A stretch of 40,084 bases of DNA from DASQPR01 sp035713725 (GCA_035713725.1 DASTMZ010000149.1:1-40084), one strand, 5' to 3'. Shown: positions 1 to 8,398, counted from the stretch's first letter. Made by a program: numbers and translations. Notes: generated by a model not told the origin, from the sequence alone.

Positions 1-31
1 GGCCGGCCGGCGGCGCACCTGCCGTCCCGCG

Positions 32-79
32 GATCTAGGAAGCACAACCTTGCCGGGACCCGGTTTCGCTTCCTAGATC
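32..79. repeat. 12-bp perfect inverted repeat upstream of metB
   Basis: GATCTAGGAAGC (32-43) is followed 24 nt later by its exact reverse complement GCTTCCTAGATC (68-79). The right arm covers the place where the -35 of a promoter with -10 at 95-100 would lie, so an operator bound by a dimeric repressor is plausible. It could equally be an RNA hairpin or terminator for an upstream gene outside the window. No T-run follows the second arm, which argues against a simple intrinsic terminator. Confidence 0.6.
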
Positions 80-94
80 GCCGGACGCCGGGGC

Positions 95-100
95 TACGCT
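95..100 (+). promoter_or_regulatory. Candidate -10 box of metB (leaderless)
   Basis: TACGCT fits the actinobacterial TANNNT -10 pattern. The GTG at 107 starts 6 nt after it, the spacing expected for a leaderless transcript. There is no convincing Shine-Dalgarno before the gene and no TTGACA-like -35. Confidence 0.4.
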
Positions 101-106
101 GTGCCG

Positions 107-1261
107 GTGACAAACAGCCCAGCCGATCACGGCTTCGAAACGCTTGCCATCCACGCAGGTCAGGAGCCTGAGCCGCGGACCGGAGCGGTGGTGACGCCGA
201 TCTTCCAGACGTCCACGTACGCCCAGGACGCGGTCGGTGCGCCGCGTCTCGGGTACGAATACAGCCGCAGCTCCAACCCGACGCGCGACGCGTTGCAGGA
301 GTGCCTCGCGGCACTCGAATCCGGCCGACGCGGCTTGGCGTTTGCGAGCGGACTGGCTGCCGAGGACGTCCTGGTGCGCACCGTCTGCAAGCCAGGCGAT
401 CACGTCGTGATCCCGGACGACGCGTACGGCGGCACCTACCGGCTGTTCTCGCGCGTTGCCGAGCGGTGGGGACTGGCATGGAGTGCGGCGCCGGTGAGCA
501 ACGTGGACGCGGTTCGCGCCGAGATCCGGCCGAACACCCGCCTGGTGTGGGTCGAGACGCCGACGAACCCGCTGCTCGCGATCGCCGACATCGCCGCACT
601 AGCGCAGCTTGCCCACGAGGCCGGCGCGCTGCTCGTGGTCGACAACACGTTCGCGTCGCCGTACCTGCAACAGCCGTTGACCCTCGGCGCTGACGTTGTC
701 GTGCACTCCACGACGAAATACATCGGCGGGCACTCCGATGTGGTCGGCGGGGCGCTCGTCGTGGTGGACGACGAGCTGGGGCAGCAACTCGCGTACCACC
801 AGAACGCGATGGGTGCGATCAGCGGCCCGTTCGACTCCTGGCTCACCCTGCGCGGAGTCAAGACGCTCGGGGTACGCATGGATCGCCACTGCGACAACGC
901 GGAGCGCGTCGCGTCGTTCCTGACCCACCATCCGAAGGTCGCGAGCGTTGCCTACCCCGGCCTCGCCGAGCACCCCGGCCACGAGATCGCGGCCAAGCAG
1001 ATGCGGCGATTCGGCGGGATGGTGAGCTTCCGCGCGGCCGGCGGCGAGGGTGCCGCCATCGAGGTGTGTAACAGGGCAAAACTGTTCGTACTCGGCGAAT
1101 CGCTCGGCGGCGTCGAGTCGTTAATAGAGCACCCGGGCCGGATGACGCACGCAAGCGCGGCCGGTTCTCCGTTGGAGGTGCCCGGCGACCTGGTCCGCTT
1201 GTCTGTCGGCATCGAGACGGTGGATGATCTCCTCGCGGACTTGGAGCAGGCCCTGGCCTGA
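107..1261 (+). CDS. metB: Cystathionine gamma-synthase / trans-sulfuration PLP enzyme
   Basis: A cytosolic PLP-dependent enzyme of the Cys/Met metabolism family, which joins an activated homoserine to cysteine to give cystathionine on the way to methionine. The whole fold is present (about 384 aa, normal length). The N-terminal ETLAIHAGQ motif is typical, the YSRSSNPTR tetramer and PLP-phosphate motif is at about residues 52-60, and the PLP lysine sits in STTKYIGGHSD (Lys about 204). The C-terminal LSVGIETVDDLLADL is diagnostic of the family. A GTG at 101 is an alternative start; 107 is preferred because of the -10 box at 95-100. Family members such as cystathionine gamma-lyase or O-acetylhomoserine sulfhydrylase cannot be fully excluded. 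The context (upstream of greA and mca, as Rv1079 in M. tuberculosis) favours MetB. The inverted repeat at 32-79 may be its operator. Confidence 0.9.
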   Translation: MTNSPADHGFETLAIHAGQEPEPRTGAVVTPIFQTSTYAQDAVGAPRLGYEYSRSSNPTRDALQECLAALESGRRGLAFASGLAAEDVLVRTVCKPGDHVVIPDDAYGGTYRLFSRVAERWGLAWSAAPVSNVDAVRAEIRPNTRLVWVETPTNPLLAIADIAALAQLAHEAGALLVVDNTFASPYLQQPLTLGADVVVHSTTKYIGGHSDVVGGALVVVDDELGQQLAYHQNAMGAISGPFDSWLTLRGVKTLGVRMDRHCDNAERVASFLTHHPKVASVAYPGLAEHPGHEIAAKQMRRFGGMVSFRAAGGEGAAIEVCNRAKLFVLGESLGGVESLIEHPGRMTHASAAGSPLEVPGDLVRLSVGIETVDDLLADLEQALA

Positions 1262-1278
1262 CGCATGTGATGTGCTCG

Positions 1279-1302
1279 ACGCGTGGCCCGAAGGCCACGC
1301 GT
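1279..1302 (+). terminator. Hairpin terminator after metB
   Basis: ACGCGTGGCC (1279-1288), loop CGAA, GGCCACGCGT (1293-1302) form a perfect 10-bp stem 17 nt after the metB stop. Only a weak T-rich stretch (GGTATTTC) follows. It probably ends or attenuates metB transcription before the amidase gene, whose Shine-Dalgarno begins 13 nt further on. Confidence 0.65.
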
Positions 1303-1325
1303 GGTATTTCCCGTCGGAGGCACCG

Positions 1326-2732
1326 ATGGCTCTCGAGGCGCCGGACGGCACTGTCTCGTGGGTCGGGGCGACGGCGAAACAGATCGCGCGAGCGGTGCGG
1401 CGAGGCGACACGTCGGCGTCCGAGGTGGTGGCGGACCATCTCGCGCACATCACCGCCCGCGGCGCCGTGGTCCGCGCGTTCCGGTTGCTGCGCGCCGGCG
1501 AGGCGCTCGCCGAGGCCGATGCGGTAGACGCCGAGCAAGAGCTCGGGAGCCTGCCGCTGGCCGGCGTCCCGGTGGCGGTCAAGGAGAACACCCCGATCGC
1601 CGGGCTGCCGACCTGGCACGGGTCCGCACAGGCCCGGACGTCCGTCGCGGCTGCAGACCATGAGGTGGTACGCCGATTGCGCGGCGCAGGCGCCGTGGTC
1701 GTTGGCACGACGCGAGCGCCCGAGATGGGCATCTGGCCGTTCACCGATGACGACGACGCGATCACTCGCAACCCGTGGCGGACCGACCGCACGCCAGGCG
1801 GCTCGTCGGGTGGCGCCGCGGCCGCGGTGGCGTCCGGCATGGTGCCGATGGCGCACGGCAACGACGGCCTCGGTTCGATCCGCATCCCGGCTGCCGCGTG
1901 TGGACTCGTCGGCGTCAAGCCGGGCCGTGGCGTGGTGCCGTCCGGGATCGGTGCGCACGACTGGTACGGCCTTGCCGAGCACGGTGTTCTCACGACCACT
2001 GTCGCCGATGCCACGGTCGGTCTCGCGGTGCTGGCCGGCTGGACGCCGCCGCAACTCAGCCCGCCGAAGCGGCTCCGGATCGCGGTGTCGACGCGGAGTC
2101 CGGTGACTGGCGTCAACCCGGACAGTCCGGCCAAGCTCGCCGTCTCGTCCGCGGCGAAGCTGCTGTTGAGCGCCGGCCATGACGCGGTCGACCGCAGCCC
2201 GACGTACCCCGTTCGGCTCGGGTACCGCGTCCTCGCGACGTGGTGTGCGGCGGTCTACGACGACGTAGCCGCCGAGCATCTCGAGGGTCGCCAGCTGCAG
2301 CCGCGGACCCGGCGCCACATGGAGATCGGCCGGTGGGCGAGCCGGCACGGCTTCGTGCAGGAGGTGCACCGGGCGGCGTGGCGTGACGACTGCGAGCGGT
2401 GGTTCGCCGACCATAAGGTCGACGTCTTGTTGACGCCGGCGCTCGCCACTTCGCCGCCGCTCGCCGAACCGTGGCACGCGCGGTCGTGGTCCGCGAACGT
2501 CCTGGCGAGCCTCCGCTTCGCGCCGTACGCGGCACCGTGGAACGTGTCCGGCTTTCCGGCGGTCGTGGTGCCGATGGGGGTACGCCCGGATGGGCTGCCG
2601 GTCGGCGTACAGCTGGTCGGCCCGCCCGGGTCGGAGGTGCGGCTGCTTGCGGTGGCCGGTCTGCTGGAAGACGCGTCGCCGTGGTTGCGGCACGCACCGG
2701 GTTGGCCGCTGCGTACCCTCGAACGCACTTAG
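1326..2732 (+). CDS. Amidase, amidase-signature family
   Basis: A 468-aa hydrolase of the amidase-signature (AS) superfamily, which cleaves amide bonds with a Ser-cisSer-Lys triad. All three are visible: Lys86 in VAVKENTPI, the serine pair in PGGSSGG (about 158-163), and the nucleophile Ser184 in GSIRIPAA. ATG 1326 is chosen because GGAGG ends 5 nt before it; the reading frame is open further upstream, across the metB end and the hairpin, but that part is not family-like. The substrate cannot be told from sequence. This is not GatA: it lacks the gatC/gatB context and sits alone between metB and ilvA. It is probably an ordinary accessory amidase in this conserved neighbourhood. Confidence 0.88.
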   Translation: MALEAPDGTVSWVGATAKQIARAVRRGDTSASEVVADHLAHITARGAVVRAFRLLRAGEALAEADAVDAEQELGSLPLAGVPVAVKENTPIAGLPTWHGSAQARTSVAAADHEVVRRLRGAGAVVVGTTRAPEMGIWPFTDDDDAITRNPWRTDRTPGGSSGGAAAAVASGMVPMAHGNDGLGSIRIPAAACGLVGVKPGRGVVPSGIGAHDWYGLAEHGVLTTTVADATVGLAVLAGWTPPQLSPPKRLRIAVSTRSPVTGVNPDSPAKLAVSSAAKLLLSAGHDAVDRSPTYPVRLGYRVLATWCAAVYDDVAAEHLEGRQLQPRTRRHMEIGRWASRHGFVQEVHRAAWRDDCERWFADHKVDVLLTPALATSPPLAEPWHARSWSANVLASLRFAPYAAPWNVSGFPAVVVPMGVRPDGLPVGVQLVGPPGSEVRLLAVAGLLEDASPWLRHAPGWPLRTLERT

Positions 2733-2784
2733 CGCGCGGGTGGGCGGACCGCACCGGCGCCGGACCGCCTGCAACGATGTCCGG

Positions 2785-4005
2785 GTGCAGACCAAGCTGG
2801 TGACGCTCGCGGACGTCGAGGCCGCGCGCGAGGTGGTTGGCGACGTGATCCGGCGTACCCCGCTGGAACCGTGCCGTCCGCTGCAGGCGAAGCTCGGCGG
2901 ACCGGCGTGGCTCAAGTGCGAGAACTTGCAGCGCGCTGGCGCGTATAAGGTGCGCGGCGCGCTGGTTCGCATCTCGCGCCTGACGCCCGACGAGCGCGCG
3001 CGTGGCGTGGTCGCGGCGAGCGCCGGCAACCACGCGCAGGGCGTCGCGGTAGCGGCCGGCATCTGCCACACCGAGGCCACCGTCTTCATGCCGATCGGTG
3101 CGCCGTTGCCGAAGGTGGCCGCGACGAAGAGCTACGGCGCGAAGGTACGGCTGGTCGGCGCGACCGTGGACGAGGCGCTCGTGGCAGCGGCCGAGTTCGC
3201 CGAGCGTACCGGCGCGGTGTTCATCCATCCCTTCGACCATCCGGACGTGATCGCCGGCCAGGGCACGGTCGGGCTGGAAATCCTCGAACAGTGCCCGGAC
3301 GTCAAGACGATCCTCGCCGGGATCGGCGGTGGTGGACTGATCTCCGGCATCGCGGTGGCGGTCAAGGCGCTCCGGCCGGACGTACGGGTGATCGGCGTAC
3401 AGGCCGCCGGCGCCGCGGCCATGCACCTGTCGATCGCGGCCGGTCATCCGGTACGCCTGGATTCCTTTGCCACGGTCGCCGACGGAATCGCGGTCGGCCG
3501 GCCAGGCGATCTCACGTTTGAGCACGTCAGCGCACTCGTCGACGACGTCGTGATGGTCAGCGAGGAGGACATCTCGCGGGCCCTGTTGATGCTGCTGGAG
3601 CGCTGCAAACTCGTGGTCGAGCCGGCCGGCGCGGTCGGCGTCGCGGCGCTGCTGGCCGGTGCGATCGAGGTCGAGCCGCCGGTCGTCGCGGTGCTGTCCG
3701 GCGGCAACATCGATCCGCTGCTGATGGTCAAGCTCATCGAGCACGGCCTGAACGTGGCCGGCCGCTATCAGCGGTTCACCGTGCATTGCGAGGATCGGCC
3801 GGGTTCGCTCGCGGCGCTGCTGTCTCTCATTGCGGAGCACGGCGCGAACATCGTCGACGTGTCGCATCAGCGTCATGACCCGCGGCTCGCACTCGGATTC
3901 GTCGAGGTGACGATGTCCGTCGAGACGCGCGGCGCTGAACACGCCGACCGCCTGATCACCGCGCTGCGCGACGCCGGCTATCCGGTCGCCGTCGGGCCAC
4001 GCTGA
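2785..4005 (+). CDS. ilvA: L-threonine ammonia-lyase (threonine dehydratase) with ACT domain
   Basis: A PLP enzyme that deaminates threonine to 2-oxobutanoate, the first committed step to isoleucine. The 406-aa protein has the fold-type II features: Lys55 in GAYKVRGA, the substrate loop SAGNHAQGVA (about 79-88) and the phosphate-binding run GIGGGGLISG. A C-terminal ACT domain begins around residue 325 (HCEDRPGSLAALLSLIAEHG). It is the short, single-ACT form of about 400 aa common in Actinobacteria. GTG 2785 is chosen because the protein then begins at the family N-terminus; the open frame upstream overlaps the amidase and is not conserved-looking. The amidase stop is 52 nt upstream, so co-transcription is likely. 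No strong Shine-Dalgarno is visible, and leaderless expression is possible. Confidence 0.92.
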   Translation: MQTKLVTLADVEAAREVVGDVIRRTPLEPCRPLQAKLGGPAWLKCENLQRAGAYKVRGALVRISRLTPDERARGVVAASAGNHAQGVAVAAGICHTEATVFMPIGAPLPKVAATKSYGAKVRLVGATVDEALVAAAEFAERTGAVFIHPFDHPDVIAGQGTVGLEILEQCPDVKTILAGIGGGGLISGIAVAVKALRPDVRVIGVQAAGAAAMHLSIAAGHPVRLDSFATVADGIAVGRPGDLTFEHVSALVDDVVMVSEEDISRALLMLLERCKLVVEPAGAVGVAALLAGAIEVEPPVVAVLSGGNIDPLLMVKLIEHGLNVAGRYQRFTVHCEDRPGSLAALLSLIAEHGANIVDVSHQRHDPRLALGFVEVTMSVETRGAEHADRLITALRDAGYPVAVGPR

Positions 4006-4112
4006 GCGACCCGCTGGTACGCCGCGGTGCGGCGGCCCGGCCGCGACGCACGCCGTGCGCTGGCACTGTCGAGGGTCGCGCGACGATCTGTCGCTACTCC
4101 ACAATCGTGGCC

Positions 4113-5402
4113 ATGCCCGAGACCGCTGCGCCGACGCTTAGTTCGTCCACATGCGAGAAGTGTGCGTCCAACCTGATCACGGAACGCACCGCCGCACCGT
4201 GGTGCGCGCACTGCGAATGGCAACTCGACACCTTCGACGCGAAGCGCCGGCCACGCGAACTGACGTGGAAGTGGCAGGACCGCGTGGCGTTCCGGATGGC
4301 GTACCGGCTCAACGCCGCGCAATTCACGTCACTCGTCGGTCGACCGGTGCACCGGCCGAAGTGGGACCTCGCGCGCGCCACGCTGGCCGCCATCTCTGTC
4401 GTCATGCTCGCCCTGATCGCGGCGTTGCTCTGGGCCGGTGTCGATTTGTTGTGGCATCCAACCTTCGGCCCACAGATCTTGATCGGCATCGTCCTCGTGC
4501 TGTTCGCCATCGAACTGCGCCCGCGCCTCGGCCGATTGCCGAAGCGTGCAACGCCGGTGAACCGCAAGGATGCTCCGGAACTGCATCGCCTGATCGACGA
4601 TGTATCGGCAGCCCTCGGTGCGCGGCCGCCGCACATCGTCTTGCTGACCTCGGATTTCAATGCGTCCGCCGGTGCCATCGGATGGCGACGGCGGCGAGTG
4701 CTGCGCATCGGCCTCCCGCTCTGGGCCGCCCTCACGCCACAGCAACGCGTCGCGATCCTCGGTCACGAGCTTGGACACTTCGTCAACGGCGACGCCCGCC
4801 GTGGGCCACTCACGTCGCTCGCCTTCACCACGTTCGCGCGGTTGGCCCATCTGACCGTGCCGGCCCGCGCACGATTCCAGGGCGGAAGCCCGTCGGCGGC
4901 GCTCGGCGGCCTGCTCTACCCGGTGTTCTACGTGATTTTCGTGTGCCTGAACGTGGTCATCGCGTGGATCAACGTCGGCATCACATGCATCGGACTGCGA
5001 TCGACGCAGCGCGCCGAGTATTACGCCGACGCGGTCGGCGCGCGGCTGGCCGGCACGACCGCGATGGTGGAGACGCTCGACTCCCTCGTCGTCGCGGACA
5101 GCATCGCGCGCATGGTGCAACGCGCCGCGCGGCGCAGCGCCGACCCGGATCGCTGGCTCGCCGCCGCGAACGAGACGCGTGACGAGTTGAGGCCGCGCCT
5201 TCCGCGACTGCGGCAGCTCAGCATCCGGGAGAGCGCAAGCCTGTTCGCGTCACACCCGCCGAACGGGATGCGCGCTCGCATGCTCGAGTCCAGGCCGTAC
5301 GAGGTCGGATCGTTGGTGCTGTCCAGTGCCACGGCGGCGCGCATCGACAACGAAATTGCCGGAGCTTATGTCGAGGTATCGCGTATGTTCGCGGGCCGCT
5401 GA
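4113..5402 (+). CDS. Membrane M48 (HtpX/Ste24-like) zinc metallopeptidase with N-terminal zinc ribbon
   Basis: A predicted integral-membrane peptidase of about 429 aa. An N-terminal zinc ribbon comprises CEKC and CAHC (about residues 14-34). Transmembrane segments follow at about 91-116 and 121-138, then the catalytic HELGH (about 218-222). A further hydrophobic hairpin lies around 265-295, and the third zinc ligand Glu is in RAEYYAD (about 302). These are the M48 signatures; the family acts in membrane protein quality control and peptide processing. A GTG at 4107 is a possible earlier start. Its 3' end faces greA with only 9 nt between the stops. The zinc ribbon is an additional domain compared with HtpX. 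Confidence 0.88.
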   Translation: MPETAAPTLSSSTCEKCASNLITERTAAPWCAHCEWQLDTFDAKRRPRELTWKWQDRVAFRMAYRLNAAQFTSLVGRPVHRPKWDLARATLAAISVVMLALIAALLWAGVDLLWHPTFGPQILIGIVLVLFAIELRPRLGRLPKRATPVNRKDAPELHRLIDDVSAALGARPPHIVLLTSDFNASAGAIGWRRRRVLRIGLPLWAALTPQQRVAILGHELGHFVNGDARRGPLTSLAFTTFARLAHLTVPARARFQGGSPSAALGGLLYPVFYVIFVCLNVVIAWINVGITCIGLRSTQRAEYYADAVGARLAGTTAMVETLDSLVVADSIARMVQRAARRSADPDRWLAAANETRDELRPRLPRLRQLSIRESASLFASHPPNGMRARMLESRPYEVGSLVLSSATAARIDNEIAGAYVEVSRMFAGR

Positions 5403-5411
5403 GGCCGCGGA

Positions 5412-5912
5412 TCAGCCGCCGAACGGCTCGAAGTTCACCACGGTGACGTTGATGTCGGCGCCGCTCGGTGCCGTGTAGCTGACCTTGTCGCCGGCGTGTG
5501 CGCCCATGATCGCCTTGCCCATCGCCGACTCGGGACTGTAGACCGTGAGGTCGGTGGTCGCGGCGATCTCCCGCGATCCGAGCAGAAACGTCTCGGTGTC
5601 GTCGGTGTCATCGTCGAAGTAGATCGTCACGACCGTGCCGGCCGCCACCGAATCCGCCGTCGGCGCCTCACCGACGTGCGCGGTGCGCAGGAGCTCCTGC
5701 AGGTAGCGGATGCGCGCCTCCTGCTTGCCCTGCTCCTCCTTGGCAGCGTGATAGCCACCGTTCTCGCGGAGGTCACCCTCTTCGCGGCGCGCGTTGATCT
5801 CGGCCGCGATCGTCGGGCGCGCCGCGACCAGTTCGTCCAACTCCCCGGCGAGGCGGTCGTACGCGTCCTGAGACAGCCAGGTCGACTGCGCGTCGCGATC
5901 GGTGGTGGACAC
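5412..5912 (-). CDS. greA: Transcription elongation factor GreA
   Basis: Rescues backtracked RNA polymerase by stimulating cleavage of the nascent RNA 3' end in the secondary channel. The 166-aa protein has the N-terminal coiled-coil hairpin with the acidic tip motif EGDLRENGGYHAAKEE (Asp and Glu that act at the polymerase active site) and the C-terminal FKBP-like domain (SPESAMGKAIMGAHAGD). The start is GTG with AAGGAGA 6 nt upstream on the minus strand. It lies directly upstream of nothing on its own strand except the DUF4307 gene, which ends 87 nt before it, as in other Actinobacteria. Confidence 0.95.
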   Translation of the reverse strand: MSTTDRDAQSTWLSQDAYDRLAGELDELVAARPTIAAEINARREEGDLRENGGYHAAKEEQGKQEARIRYLQELLRTAHVGEAPTADSVAAGTVVTIYFDDDTDDTETFLLGSREIAATTDLTVYSPESAMGKAIMGAHAGDKVSYTAPSGADINVTVVNFEPFGG

Positions 5913-5999
5913 AGCTGATCTCCTTGCGTTGCCGATACGTAAACATCAAACGTACCAGCGAACGCCACCGCGTTTCCGGGGCCGAGTTTCCGGGTTCGG

Positions 6000-6431
6000 C
6001 TAACCGGCCGCTCGGCAAGCCGGCACCTCGGCGATGTACGGCCGGCCGCTCGTCGTGACCGTGTGCGTCACCGTGACCACCGATCCGGCCGGTACGGGAA
6101 CGTCGGATGTACCGAGGATTGTGCCATCCCGCGCCTCGGCGTTAATCGTGCACACCGCCGGGCCCTCCGGCTTGGCGACCCGGAACGTCACGGTAACCGT
6201 AGAGTTGGTGACGTTTGTCAGCGACAGCACGGTTGGCGAAAACTGCTGTGTGCCGTATTGGGTGTAGAGCTTCAACGCGACCAGTCCGGTGAGCGCGATG
6301 ACCGCGACCAGCGCCAACGGAAGCACCCATCGCCTGCGCACCGGCTCGCGGCGACGGCCATAGCGACCGGGCGGGAACACCACGCCGTCGCGCGGCGTTG
6401 CGCTGCCGGGGGTGGGTGAGGTCTGGGTCAC
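6000..6431 (-). CDS. DUF4307 single-pass membrane protein
   Basis: A 143-aa protein of a conserved actinobacterial family of unknown function. A disordered, positively charged N-terminus (about 1-35) precedes one transmembrane helix (about 36-56: VLPLALVAVIALTGLVALKL). An extracytoplasmic beta-rich domain follows, with two cysteines (in AVCTINAEA and VPACRAAG) that may pair. The position between greA and divergent mca is the standard one for this family (Rv1081c in M. tuberculosis). The start is GTG with no strong Shine-Dalgarno. Confidence 0.8.
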   Translation of the reverse strand: MTQTSPTPGSATPRDGVVFPPGRYGRRREPVRRRWVLPLALVAVIALTGLVALKLYTQYGTQQFSPTVLSLTNVTNSTVTVTFRVAKPEGPAVCTINAEARDGTILGTSDVPVPAGSVVTVTHTVTTSGRPYIAEVPACRAAG

Positions 6432-6591
6432 GATCGGGCGGTCCCTGCGTCGGTGTCATACGGCTCGGACAGAATGGTATGCCCGAACGTTGGCCCGCTC
6501 GCCCACCGGTGGTTCAACCTTCCAGGCTGCACGACCTTCAGGCAGCACGGCAACACCAGCTTGCACCACTGACGACGAAACGGATGTACGC

Positions 6592-7491
6592 GTGACGATG
6601 GGCAACGGGCGGACCGACGACCAGCTGCGTTTGATGGCCGTGCATGCACACCCCGACGACGAGTCGAGCAAGGGCGCCGCGGCGATGGCCAAATATGTCG
6701 CCGACGGCGTGGAAGTGTTGGTCGTGACATGCACCGGCGGCGAGCGCGGCAGCGTGCTCAACAAGACGCTCGACCGACCGGAGATCTGGGAAAACATCGC
6801 GGAGATCCGTCGCAGGGAGATGGACACGGCGCGCGAGATCCTGGGCGTACGTCAGAGCTGGCTCGGCTACGTCGACTCCGGGCTGCCCGAGGGCGATCCC
6901 TTGCCGCCGCTGCCTGAGGATTGCTTCGCGCGCGCCGATGTCGACGAAGCTGTCGGCCGCTTGGTGGCGGAGATCCGTGAGTTCCGGCCGCAGGTCATGA
7001 CGACGTACGACGAGAACGGCGGCTATCCGCACCCGGATCACATCATGTGCCACAAGATCTCGGTCGCGGCGTTCGACGCGGCCGGTGATCCCGACAAGTA
7101 CCCGGACGCCGGCACGCCGTGGCAGCCGCTGAAGCTGTACTACAACATGGGCTTCAACAAGGCGCGCATGCTGGCGCTGCACGAAGGCATGCTTGCCGCC
7201 GGCCTCGAGTCGCCCTATACCGAGTGGATCGAGAAGTGGGACGACCGCGAGGACAACGGTGACCGGATCACGACGCGTGTGCCGGCTGGTGACTTCTTCG
7301 GTGTCCGCGACGACGCGTTGCGCGCGCACGCGACGCAGGTCGATCCGGAGGGTTGGTGGTTCCGGGTGCCACTCGCGGTGCAGCAAGAGGTGTGGCCGAC
7401 CGACGACTTCCAGCTCGCGCGGTCGCTGGTCGACAGCCCGCTGCCCGAGGATGATCTGTTCGCTGGCGTTGTCGAGCGGGCACGCGCCTAG
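6592..7491 (+). CDS. mca: Mycothiol S-conjugate amidase
   Basis: A zinc hydrolase of the LmbE/PIG-L family that cleaves mycothiol S-conjugates of electrophiles and antibiotics to GlcN-Ins and a mercapturic acid for export; it is central to actinobacterial thiol detoxification. The 299-aa protein has the zinc motif AVHAHPDDESSK (His20, Asp23) and the HPDH motif at about 147-150. The length and the NKTLDRPEIWENI region fit Mca rather than MshB. The start could be GTG 6592 or ATG 6598; neither has a good Shine-Dalgarno, and the long open frame upstream to 6412 overlaps the divergent DUF4307 gene. The last codons and stop lie inside a 34-bp tandem duplication (7464-7531). Confidence 0.93.
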   Translation: MTMGNGRTDDQLRLMAVHAHPDDESSKGAAAMAKYVADGVEVLVVTCTGGERGSVLNKTLDRPEIWENIAEIRRREMDTAREILGVRQSWLGYVDSGLPEGDPLPPLPEDCFARADVDEAVGRLVAEIREFRPQVMTTYDENGGYPHPDHIMCHKISVAAFDAAGDPDKYPDAGTPWQPLKLYYNMGFNKARMLALHEGMLAAGLESPYTEWIEKWDDREDNGDRITTRVPAGDFFGVRDDALRAHATQVDPEGWWFRVPLAVQQEVWPTDDFQLARSLVDSPLPEDDLFAGVVERARA

Positions 7492-7531
7492 GCGTACTGG
7501 CGTTGTCGAGCGGGCACGCGCCTAGGCGTAC
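7464..7531. repeat. Perfect 34-bp tandem duplication across the mca stop
   Basis: Bases 7464-7497 are repeated exactly at 7498-7531. Each copy contains the last mca codons (VVERARA) and the TAG stop. The second copy lies out of frame between mca and the next gene. The lack of divergence suggests a recent duplication or an assembly slip. Confidence 0.9.
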
Positions 7532-7564
7532 CCTCGGTGGGACGCGATGAGCAGCGGAGGAGTC

Positions 7565-7915
7565 ATGATCATCGGATGGGCCGCCAACGACTTCGGCGAT
7601 GACCTCGGTGACGGGGTCGCCGGCCCGATCGGCCTGCTGATCATCGTCCTGCTCGTGATCGGCACCGTGCTGTTGATGCGGAGCATGAACAAGCACCTCA
7701 AGCGCATACCGGAGAAGTGGCCGGAGGACGTGGCGAGGACGTCCGCGAACACCTCTCGCCGCGAAACCGACGCCGGTGGGTCGGCAGACGCCACGCCGTC
7801 GACCGCCCCGGCGACGGACGACGTTCCGATGCGTCGAGCGGCCGCGGCCGACGGGCTTGACGACGAAGGCGCGAAGCGAGCGGGCGACGCCGGCGCGGTG
7901 GACGCCGAGCGCTGA
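7565..7915 (+). CDS. Small single-pass membrane protein next to mca
   Basis: A 116-aa protein with a hydrophobic helix (GPIGLLIIVLLVIGTVLLM, about residues 21-39) followed by a basic juxtamembrane stretch (NKHLKRIPEKW) and a long Ala/Asp/Thr-rich disordered tail. ATG 7565 is chosen over ATG 7547 because GCGGAGG lies just before it at good spacing. A small membrane protein in this place, between mca and the DUF255 gene, is conserved in Actinobacteria (Rv1083 in M. tuberculosis). Function unknown. Confidence 0.75.
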   Translation: MIIGWAANDFGDDLGDGVAGPIGLLIIVLLVIGTVLLMRSMNKHLKRIPEKWPEDVARTSANTSRRETDAGGSADATPSTAPATDDVPMRRAAAADGLDDEGAKRAGDAGAVDAER

Positions 7916-7972
7916 GCCCTGCGCCACGACCGCTGCCACGGATCGCGACCGCCGCCACCGCCGGCGCCATCC

Positions 7973-7985
7973 TTACGTGACGTAA
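7973..7985. promoter_or_regulatory. 13-bp palindrome TTACGTGACGTAA
   Basis: A perfect palindrome around a central G in an intergenic region, 58 nt after the previous stop. The form (6-1-6) resembles operators of TetR/GntR-type dimeric regulators. No regulator gene lies next to it, and it may be chance. It falls at the upstream edge of the A+T-rich stretch. Confidence 0.35.
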
Positions 7986-8377
7986 ACCTGGCTGACCGCG
8001 GAGGAACGCGCCCGATGACCGCGAAGCGGTAACCCGCGAGCAGCACGCGCGAACAATGAATTTGCGCTCTCAGTGCATTATTGGCAATCCGCTTTCGGTC
8101 CGTGACAGATTGCAATTGCGGTCGCGTCTGAATTCTTTCCCGATGCGCGCGATTTCGTTGTGCCGGTTTTTGTATCGGTCTCCTCAAGGCGGATCTCTGC
8201 TAACTTTCCGACATTTTCCGGCATCAGAGAAAATACGCGGAACTCGTTGTCGTGAGTGCATCTGGCTGCGGTAATCGCTGTCTGGCGCACCCTGAACGAG
8301 AAGAACCGCAATGTGCCGGATGATCATCGTTGCCCATCGGCTCGCCAGATGTCCGAGGTGTCCTAATCACGCGAAGC
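7986..8377. other. A+T-rich non-coding stretch before the GGDEF-EAL gene
   Basis: From about 8050 to 8330 the base composition drops visibly, with many runs such as TTGCAATTG, GAATTCTTT, TTTTTG and GAAAATAC, against the very G+C-rich flanks. Short open frames on both strands (8056-8274 plus, 8078-8311 minus) have poor starts, no Shine-Dalgarno and no recognisable protein character. A hairpin GCGCGAA/TTTGCGC (8047-8067, one G-U pair) is present. I did not find the conserved bases of the GEMM c-di-GMP riboswitch. It may be an untranslated leader, an unrecognised RNA, or a remnant of transferred DNA. Confidence 0.5.
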
Positions 8378-8378
8378 A

Positions 8379-8398
8379 CTCGCCAAGCGAGGGGTTTT
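8379..8398 (+). terminator. Possible attenuator/terminator hairpin
   Basis: CTCGC, loop CAA, GCGAG, then GGGTTTT: a short stem with a T-run, 118 nt before the GGDEF-EAL start. It could end a short transcript from the A+T-rich region or attenuate the downstream gene. The 5-bp stem is weak. Confidence 0.35.

Noticed and set aside
1224..1325. N-terminal extension of the amidase frame to 1224
   Set aside because: It overlaps the end of metB and the hairpin at 1279-1302. ATG 1326 has a good Shine-Dalgarno and gives the family N-terminus.
8078..8311. 77-codon minus-strand and 72-codon plus-strand (8056-8274) frames in the A+T-rich region
   Set aside because: TTG or unsupported ATG starts, no ribosome binding site and no recognisable protein features.
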